64,000 bases of DNA from Opitutia bacterium (GTDB taxonomy: Bacteria; Verrucomicrobiota; Verrucomicrobiia; Opitutales; Opitutaceae). The stretch spans positions 1 through 64,000 of the forward strand of contig CANGHW010000010.1 in assembly GCA_947453695.1 (NCBI GenBank), given 5' to 3'. Shown here in pieces: positions 57,639 to 64,000 of the stretch (position 1 is the first letter of the stretch; each line of letters starts with the position of its first letter). Made by a program: the position numbers and the translations under genes. The notes beneath the pieces were generated by a model. The model was not told the origin of the DNA. It was given only the letters and a program-made list of their open reading frames with translations, and made no database searches.

Positions 57639-58867
57639 GTTCCGCCCTTCGCTCCTCCCGTTCCCGTGGCCCGTGGTGGTCTAGGCCTGGTCTCGGCTAC
57701 GAACACGGCGAGTTGCACTTCGCCGGTCAAGCCGTCGCTGCCCTCGCCCGCCTACACCGCACGCCACTCTACCTCTACGACGCCGCCCGCGTGACGGAAA
57801 ACCTAGATCGCGTGCGCGCCGCGCTCGCCGCCCGCGCCCTGCCCTTCCGCGTTTTCTACGCGATGAAGTCGAACCGCCATCCGCCGCTCCTGCGCGCACT
57901 GCGCCGACTCGACGCCTGCGGCCTCGACACATGCTCGCCTGCCGAGGTGGCCCGCGCGCGCGCGTGCGGTTTCGCGGCGGAAAATATTTCTTTCACCGGC
58001 ACCTCGCTGAGCGACGCCGATCTCGACGCTCTCCTCCGCCACGAAGGTCTCGTGCTCAATCTCGACTCGCTCCACGACATCGCGCGGGTCGGCGCGCTCG
58101 CGCCCGGCCGGCGGATCGGCCTGCGGATCAACCCTGGCCTCGGGATCGGCTATCGCCGCAACCGGCTCCTCCGCTACGCCGGCGGACGCGGCACCAAGTT
58201 CGGCATCCACCGAGAGCAATTTCCGGCCGCTCTGCGCCTCGCTCGTCGCCACGGACTCGTCGTAGAAGGCATTCACTTTCACACCGGCTGCGGCTACCTC
58301 ACTCCGCAACTCCCCGTGCTCGCGGAGATTTTCTCGGCTTGTCAGCCCTTCGTCGCGCAAGTCTCCCGCCTGCGTTATGTAAACCTCGGCGGCGGTCTCG
58401 GAATCCCATTGGTCCCATCGGACCGACCGCTCAATCTGTCGGCTTGGAGCGCACTCGTCGCGCAACAGTTCGGCGGGCGCGGATTTGAAATCTGGTGCGA
58501 ACCCGGCGACTACCTGGTGAAAGACGCCGGCCTCCTCCTCCTTGAGGTCAACACCGTCGAGCGCAAAGGGCGCACTCTCTACGCCGGCGTGAACGGCGGC
58601 TTCCAACTCCACATCGAACCCGCCTTCTACCAACTTCCTCTCGTGCCCGTGCCGGTGCACGCACCTGGCCCACGCACGCGTCTGCGCCCGACCACCATCG
58701 CCGGCCATATCAACGAAGCGCTCGACATCCTCCACCGCGACGCCCACTTGCCGCCCCTCGCTAACGGCGACCTCCTCGCCTTCCTCAACGCCGGCGGCTA
58801 CGGCGCCGCAATGGCCAGCAATCACTGCATGCGCGGCGCGTTCCACGAACTTCTCCTCTCGTCATGA
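57635..58867 (+). CDS. Fold-type III PLP-dependent decarboxylase (diaminopimelate/ornithine decarboxylase superfamily)
   Basis: PLYLYDAARVTEN, FYAMKSNRHPPLL (PLP lysine), GIHFHTGCG, NLGGGLGIP, EPGDYLVKDAG; GTGA overlap, start trimmed. Confidence 0.85.
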   Translation: MSSALRSSRSRGPWWSRPGLGYEHGELHFAGQAVAALARLHRTPLYLYDAARVTENLDRVRAALAARALPFRVFYAMKSNRHPPLLRALRRLDACGLDTCSPAEVARARACGFAAENISFTGTSLSDADLDALLRHEGLVLNLDSLHDIARVGALAPGRRIGLRINPGLGIGYRRNRLLRYAGGRGTKFGIHREQFPAALRLARRHGLVVEGIHFHTGCGYLTPQLPVLAEIFSACQPFVAQVSRLRYVNLGGGLGIPLVPSDRPLNLSAWSALVAQQFGGRGFEIWCEPGDYLVKDAGLLLLEVNTVERKGRTLYAGVNGGFQLHIEPAFYQLPLVPVPVHAPGPRTRLRPTTIAGHINEALDILHRDAHLPPLANGDLLAFLNAGGYGAAMASNHCMRGAFHELLLSS

Positions 58868-59727
58868 AAACTCCGCGCCCGTCGCCGCCCGCCCGCCGCC
58901 CCCGAGCCTTGCTCGCCACCGTCGTCCGCGCACTCCGTGAAGAACTCGGCGAGCAGGATTCCTTCCTCCGAGCCCTCGACCCCTCCGAAGCGCTGACGCT
59001 TGCCGCCGCAGCGGCGGGCGACGCAGTGCGCCTCAAGCGCTGGCTGAAACGCCGCTTGTGCGGAGAACCCCTCGCTCACATCACGGGCTCTTTCAGCTTT
59101 CGTGGCCTCACCTTCGCCATCGACAAACGCGCCTACGTCACCGACCCCGAACTCACGCATCTCGTATCGGCCGTGATCGCCCGCGGCACCATTCTCGCAG
59201 CCGCCCGCAAACGCGCTCCATTGCTCGCCGATGTCGGAGTCGGCTGCGGCAGTCTCGCTCTCGCGATCCGGCACGCCCTCCCGGTCGCGCGTCTTGTCGG
59301 CCTCGACCTCGATCCCGACGCCCTCGCCGTGGCCGCGCGCAACGCCGCCAAGCACCGTCTCCCGCTGCGCCTCATTGAAAGCGATCTCTTTGACAGCTGG
59401 CCAACCTCGCTTCGCGCCCCCGACCTCATTTACGGTGACCCGCCGTGGGGCGACACCACGACGCTCTATGAGGCGACCGCACGCCCTGCCGCTCACTACC
59501 ACGTCATGCCTCCGGTCTCGGCTTTTCCCCTCGGCGGCCGCACCGGTGTGCATCGTCAAATTCTCCGCGCGGTCGCTCGCCGCGGCTGGCACTCCGAGAT
59601 CTGGCTCAACTGCGGCGTCCTCCCGCGCACTGAACTTACCGCCTGTGCCCAATCCGCCGGTGCCAAAGAATTCGAAGTCATTTCACCCGTCCCCGGCCTA
59701 AGCCTGCTGCGTTGCCAGATGAATTAG
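58864..59727 (+). CDS. PrmC/HemK-like SAM-dependent methyltransferase
   Basis: GEPLAHITGSFSFRGL, LADVGVGCGSLALAI, GDPPWG. Confidence 0.75.
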   Translation: MKTPRPSPPARRPRALLATVVRALREELGEQDSFLRALDPSEALTLAAAAAGDAVRLKRWLKRRLCGEPLAHITGSFSFRGLTFAIDKRAYVTDPELTHLVSAVIARGTILAAARKRAPLLADVGVGCGSLALAIRHALPVARLVGLDLDPDALAVAARNAAKHRLPLRLIESDLFDSWPTSLRAPDLIYGDPPWGDTTTLYEATARPAAHYHVMPPVSAFPLGGRTGVHRQILRAVARRGWHSEIWLNCGVLPRTELTACAQSAGAKEFEVISPVPGLSLLRCQMN

Positions 59728-59822
59728 CCGTCGACCAACCACTGGAATACTTAAGCACGTGATGCAACACCGTCCAAAAATTTGGATTTGCCTCAGCTCC
59801 TCAATTGTAGCGAATTCGACCC

Positions 59823-60521
59823 GTGACGCCTCACTTCCCGCCACCTTTTGCAGAGCTTAATCACCACAATAAATCCGCATGGGATGAGCTCTACGCTTCA
59901 ACCAAGGAATCGGTTTGGGGGATGAGTCCGGTTGGGTTCCTAACTAAGTATCTTCCGCCGGTGACCAACCTACCGCCCGGAGCAGTGCTTGATGCCGCCA
60001 CCGGCGAAGGCCGCAACCTGCCCCCGCTCTTGGCACTGGGTCGTCCCGTCACCGCATGCGATGCCTCGGCCGCCGCACTCGGGAAAATCCCGGCTCCTCT
60101 GCGCCAACGCGTCGCGCTGGTCGAATCCGACCTGGCTGAATTGCCGCTACCCTCCGCCTCGTTCGCCTTCGTGCTCCTCTCCGACGTCGTGGAAACCCTC
60201 CCCGATCCGGTTGCCGTCCTCCGCGAACTCGGCCGCCTCCTCGTCCCCGGGGGCCTCCTCCTCCTCAATATCCCGGACAGCGACGACGGCATCGCTGGCA
60301 TCGAAATGGAGCCTACCGCGGCAAACGGCTGGCTGTATCGAGGACGTTACTATTTTCGCTTCTACTCCCGCGCGGAGGCCGAAGCCTTGATCGTCGAGGC
60401 CGGCCTCGCACTCGTCGAAAGCCATGTCGCCACCTGGCACGAAGAACCGCATCCGCATTTTCGCCCGGAAGCACACACCCATCGGAGCCTGATCCTCACC
60501 GCAAGGCGTTTCGGCCCCTGA
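59823..60521 (+). CDS. Class I SAM-dependent methyltransferase
   Basis: AVLDAATGEGRNLPPLLALG, LLSDVVETLPDPVAVLRELGRLLVPGG. Confidence 0.85.
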   Translation: MTPHFPPPFAELNHHNKSAWDELYASTKESVWGMSPVGFLTKYLPPVTNLPPGAVLDAATGEGRNLPPLLALGRPVTACDASAAALGKIPAPLRQRVALVESDLAELPLPSASFAFVLLSDVVETLPDPVAVLRELGRLLVPGGLLLLNIPDSDDGIAGIEMEPTAANGWLYRGRYYFRFYSRAEAEALIVEAGLALVESHVATWHEEPHPHFRPEAHTHRSLILTARRFGP

Positions 60522-60536
60522 GCCCGCTCCGCCCTC

Positions 60537-63500
60537 ATGCCCAGCGTCGCGCAGAAACTTTTCCGTCTCGCCCCTGGCGAAGGCTACCGTATCGGTCGCT
60601 TCGCACTCCTCGGCCTCCTTCTCCAGGCTGGCCTCGCCTTCGGCACGAGCGCCGCCGACGCCCTCTTCCTCGTCAAAGTCGGCGCCGACAAGCTCCCCCA
60701 CATCTACATCCTCACTCCGGTGATGATGCTCTGCTACATCCCCGCCTACTCCGCTTTGCTCTCGCGTTGGGGCATCGACCGCGTGTTTGACGCCACGCTC
60801 GGCCTGCTCGCGGCCTGCGGCGTCGCCCTCTGGCTGCTCTGCGCCCACTTTCACGGCGCCGAACCGATCGCACTCTGCTACGCCGCCAAACTCTACGCCG
60901 CGCTCTGGTATGTCGGTCTCTACACTCTTTTTTGGAATTTCTTGGACGGCTACTTCGACCTTGTGGACGCGAAGCGCCTGTTCTCTTTCTGCTTTGCCGG
61001 CGGCGCCCTCGGCTCGATCATCGGCGGTTCCCTCGTCGACGTCATCTCCGCGCACTTCGGCGTAGGCGCCCTGTTTCTCGCTTGGGCCGTCTGCTCCGTC
61101 GTCGCCGTGCCGGTGGTCATCTCCATCCGCCGCCGCACTCACAAACTCGACGCCGACGATGCCGACAGCGACGACGCGCCTGCTTTGGCCGAGGCCGCCG
61201 CCGCCGTCCGCCAGATGGCCGGCTCGCGCTACGCCATCGTGCTCACGGCGCTGCTGTTTTTCACCCTCCTCACCGCCACGGTCTGCGAATACCAATACAT
61301 GGGCATCTTCGCCGAGGGCCTTGACGAGGCAACCCTCGCTTCCTTTCTCGGCCGCCTCACCGCGATGGTGAATATCGTCAACCTCGCCATCAGCCTCTTC
61401 TTCTTCAACCAACTCGTTGCCCGTTTTGGCGTCCGCAACGTCGCCCTCCTTCAGCCCGTCGCCTACGCCGTGGTCTTCACCGCGCTCTTGCTCAACGGCG
61501 ACTATGCCTCCGCCGCCGTCGGCTTCTTCGCCTTCCAGGGCCTAATGATCGCGATCGAATTCAACAATGTGAACCTCATGTTCGCCGGCCTGCCCACCGC
61601 CGGTCGCAAACAGATTCGCACCCTGATCGAGGGTCTCTGCGAACCCCTCGCCACCGCCAGCGCCGGCTTCTTCCTCCTGTTCGCTGCCAGCTCCGCCGGC
61701 TCAGACGATTTGCCCCTCCTCAGCCCGGAGCAACTCTCGATGGCCGGCATCGCCCTCGCCCTCAGCTGCCTCGTCCTCGTCCTAATCCTGCGACACGACT
61801 ACGCCATCGCCATTGCCGACAACCTCCGCGGCGCCTGGCTAGATTTCACCCGCCCTACCGCGCCACTCCTCGCCCGCACCACGCCGGCCGACCTCGATCT
61901 CGCGGAAAGCCGCGCCCTCGCCGAAGATGGCCCCGTCGCCGCCCTCGCCCTGCGCGTTCTCCATCTCAAAGACGCAGACCGCCTCAACCGCACGCTCCCA
62001 GTTTTCCTCCGAGAGGCCTCAGCCGAGGCCCACCGCCACGCCTTGCCGGTGTTCGAAGCCATCGTGACGCAACGCGACTCCTCCGCCGCCCGGGCCCTCG
62101 TCGAGTGGCATCGCACCCGCCCCCCTGGCACCGACATCGAACTCGACGCCCTCCTCGCCCGCCAAGGTCTCGGCCCGACCGGCGACGTCACGCAAAGCGC
62201 CGCTCTTCGCCACATCGATACCTGCCTCGCCGCCGGCGACGAACCCTCCGTGCTCCAAGGTCTCCGCGCCCTCGGCGGCCTCCACGACGCCCGCCAAGCT
62301 TTCCGCCTCCGCCATTATCTCCGCTCGCACCTCCCGGCCGTGCGCAGCGAAGCGCTCATCGCACTTGATCGCCTCGCCGACGGCACCTCCCGCGTCCTCA
62401 TACCGGATCTCGTCTCGACGCTCCTTGTCGGTTCCACAGCCGACCGCGCCCGCGCCATCAGAATTTTTGAACGTATCGGCGACACCGGCGCGCTTTCCTC
62501 TCTACTCGCCGGCGCCGGCTCCTTCACCCCCTCGGAACGCCGTCAGACCGAGCAAATGATCGCCCGCTTCGGTTCGCGCACGGTGCCCACCCTCATCGCT
62601 GTTTCCCAAAGCCCGGCCTACGCTGCCACCGCCCGCTCCGTCGCCCTGCGCGCCCTCGGCCGCCTATCGCTCCCGCAAGCGCAGATGCTCGCAGGCCCCC
62701 TGGTTGAACAAACCACCCGCAAAGCCTACTCCGTCCTCAGTGGCGCGATGAGCCTCGCCGCGCAGGGCGACGAACCCGGCCAGACCGTCCTCCGCCGTAT
62801 ATACCGCGACTACCCGCTCCTCATCAGCTCCGTCGTCCTCGAAACCCTCGCCGTCGCCGGGCGCCTGCCCAACTTCGAATCCGTCCTAGCGGGCCTCGAC
62901 AGCAGTCAATCCAAGGAGCGTGGCTACGCTCTCGAGTCCGTCGAACAAGCCTGCACCCGCGAGACGTTCACCCTCCTCCTCCCGCTGATCGACCGGCGCT
63001 CCGTCGAAGCCCAGATCGAGTTCGGACGGAGCCGCGGTCTCATCGCCAATGCCACGACCGCCCAGGTCCTCGCTCGCGCTCTCGCGTCCGATTTCCCTCT
63101 CGAAGCCTCTGCCGCCGCGCAAGCCTCCCACGCGCTCGATCCGGCCGGCTCAGCCGAGGCCCTCCTTGCGAAACTCCGCTCCATGCGCTCCCCAATGCTG
63201 CGCAAGACCGTCTTCACTCTCCTCGCACGTCGCGCCGGCCACACCGCCCTCGCCTCCGCCCTCACCCCCGTCGAACACGTCAACGCCCTCCTCTCCTTTC
63301 CCTCCCTCTCCTACGCGCTCCTCACCCACCTCGAATTTATGGGAGCCCAACTGCGGCTTGCCACGCCACCGGCCGGCACCGTGCTCTGCCGGCGGGGCGA
63401 ACCCCTCCCCGGCATCTGGTTCGTCCGCGCGGGATCCGTGCGTGCGGCCGACGGCACTGCGCTCGAGCCCGGCGGAGTGGTCGGCGCCGAAGCCCTCCAT

Positions 63501-63641
63501 GGCGCGCTCCTCGCCCCCTGCACCTACTCCGCCGGCGAACGCTGCGAGACGTTATTCCTCCCCTCCGCGGTCATCCGTCGCTGCGTCGAAATTTTCCCTG
63601 AGTTTGGCGTAGCCCTCCTCGCCCACGCCCCCGACGCATGA
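60537..63641 (+). CDS. ATP/ADP-translocase-like (Npt/TlcC) membrane protein with HEAT repeats and cNMP-binding-like C-terminus
   Basis: ~12 TM N-terminus, HEAT-like helices (ALRHIDTCLAAGDEPSVLQGLRALGGLHD...), C-terminal CRRGEPLPGIWFVRAGSVRA. Confidence 0.7.
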   Translation: MPSVAQKLFRLAPGEGYRIGRFALLGLLLQAGLAFGTSAADALFLVKVGADKLPHIYILTPVMMLCYIPAYSALLSRWGIDRVFDATLGLLAACGVALWLLCAHFHGAEPIALCYAAKLYAALWYVGLYTLFWNFLDGYFDLVDAKRLFSFCFAGGALGSIIGGSLVDVISAHFGVGALFLAWAVCSVVAVPVVISIRRRTHKLDADDADSDDAPALAEAAAAVRQMAGSRYAIVLTALLFFTLLTATVCEYQYMGIFAEGLDEATLASFLGRLTAMVNIVNLAISLFFFNQLVARFGVRNVALLQPVAYAVVFTALLLNGDYASAAVGFFAFQGLMIAIEFNNVNLMFAGLPTAGRKQIRTLIEGLCEPLATASAGFFLLFAASSAGSDDLPLLSPEQLSMAGIALALSCLVLVLILRHDYAIAIADNLRGAWLDFTRPTAPLLARTTPADLDLAESRALAEDGPVAALALRVLHLKDADRLNRTLPVFLREASAEAHRHALPVFEAIVTQRDSSAARALVEWHRTRPPGTDIELDALLARQGLGPTGDVTQSAALRHIDTCLAAGDEPSVLQGLRALGGLHDARQAFRLRHYLRSHLPAVRSEALIALDRLADGTSRVLIPDLVSTLLVGSTADRARAIRIFERIGDTGALSSLLAGAGSFTPSERRQTEQMIARFGSRTVPTLIAVSQSPAYAATARSVALRALGRLSLPQAQMLAGPLVEQTTRKAYSVLSGAMSLAAQGDEPGQTVLRRIYRDYPLLISSVVLETLAVAGRLPNFESVLAGLDSSQSKERGYALESVEQACTRETFTLLLPLIDRRSVEAQIEFGRSRGLIANATTAQVLARALASDFPLEASAAAQASHALDPAGSAEALLAKLRSMRSPMLRKTVFTLLARRAGHTALASALTPVEHVNALLSFPSLSYALLTHLEFMGAQLRLATPPAGTVLCRRGEPLPGIWFVRAGSVRAADGTALEPGGVVGAEALHGALLAPCTYSAGERCETLFLPSAVIRRCVEIFPEFGVALLAHAPDA

Positions 63642-64000
63642 GCACGCGACCACCCCGCTTTTCGCTCTCCGGCTGGCTCCTCACCAGCCTCCTCTCCGCC
63701 TTGGGTGTCCTCATCGTTGTCAACGCCGTCGAAATCCATTCGACGCTCAGCGAACAGGTCATGCGTGGGTTTGACCGCAAGCTCCTCGCCATCTCGACCA
63801 CGACCGCCTCCTTCTTCGACTCCGCCGACCACGCCTCGATCATCGAGACCCTCCCCATCGCCGCCCTCGCGCCCTCCGCCACCGAAACGCTTTTCTGGGC
63901 GTCCGATCCGAAAAAAAATCTCCTCTGGAAAATCGACCCCGCCAACGGCTCGGCCACTGCCACCTCTACCCTCCTTCCGGCCGGTTTTGACCTTGTCGCA
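63638..64000 (+). CDS. Membrane-anchored sensor-type protein, N-terminus only (truncated by window end)
   Basis: MSTRPPRFSLSGWLLTSLLSALGVLIVVNAVEIHSTLSEQVMRGFDRKLL...; ATGA overlap. Confidence 0.5.
   Translation, partial: MSTRPPRFSLSGWLLTSLLSALGVLIVVNAVEIHSTLSEQVMRGFDRKLLAISTTTASFFDSADHASIIETLPIAALAPSATETLFWASDPKKNLLWKIDPANGSATATSTLLPAGFDLVA

Noticed and set aside
1-64000. rRNA/tRNA genes, prophage structural genes, dedicated antibiotic exporter or PPTase
   Set aside because: Looked for in the supplied ORFs and the sequence; nothing supportable found.

Overview
High-GC bacterial window, probably Verrucomicrobiota/Opitutaceae-like (inferred from the PEP-CTERM protein, repeat style and gene families, not proven). 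It has three parts. (1) 0-9.4 kb is an accessory island: the truncated 5' end of a possible IS630-like transposase, a C5-cytosine DNA methyltransferase convergent with a DUF3883-type nuclease-like protein, a 5'-truncated Vsr-like endonuclease remnant missed by the ORF track, four two-gene modules of toxin-antitoxin type (DUF6364/PIN, small protein/DUF6036 NTase, wHTH-MNT/HEPN, AbrB/PIN), and decayed antitoxin/ParE-like remnants. The modules are separated by dispersed intergenic repeats of the TTCCGTG/TTTCGTG family. A PEP-CTERM protein closes the region. (2) 9.7-53 kb is one large collinear NRPS-PKS biosynthetic gene cluster: Fe(II)/2OG dioxygenase; NRPS C-A-T-C-A-T-E; NRPS C-A-T-C-A-T-E (split by an apparent 1-nt deletion near 22,287); NRPS C-A-T-C-A-T; NRPS C-A-T; PKS KS-[no AT]-KR-ACP; PKS KS-AT-KR-ACP, whose AT reads QAFQ where HAFH is expected; PKS KS-AT-KR-DH-ER-ACP; hotdog thioesterase; carbamoyltransferase. 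By-eye A-domain codes suggest Thr-like, D-Ala, Ala, D-Gln-like, an unassigned hydrophobic residue, Ser and Leu, followed by three ketide extensions. No integrated TE domain, PPTase, MbtH or dedicated exporter was seen in the window. (3) 53-64 kb is a translationally coupled run: AsmA/YdbH-like protein, small secreted protein, fold-III PLP decarboxylase, two SAM methyltransferases, a nucleotide-translocase-like membrane protein with HEAT/cNMP-like C-terminus, and a truncated membrane protein. No rRNA, tRNA or CRISPR array was found. All assignments come from reading motifs by eye; no database search was run.
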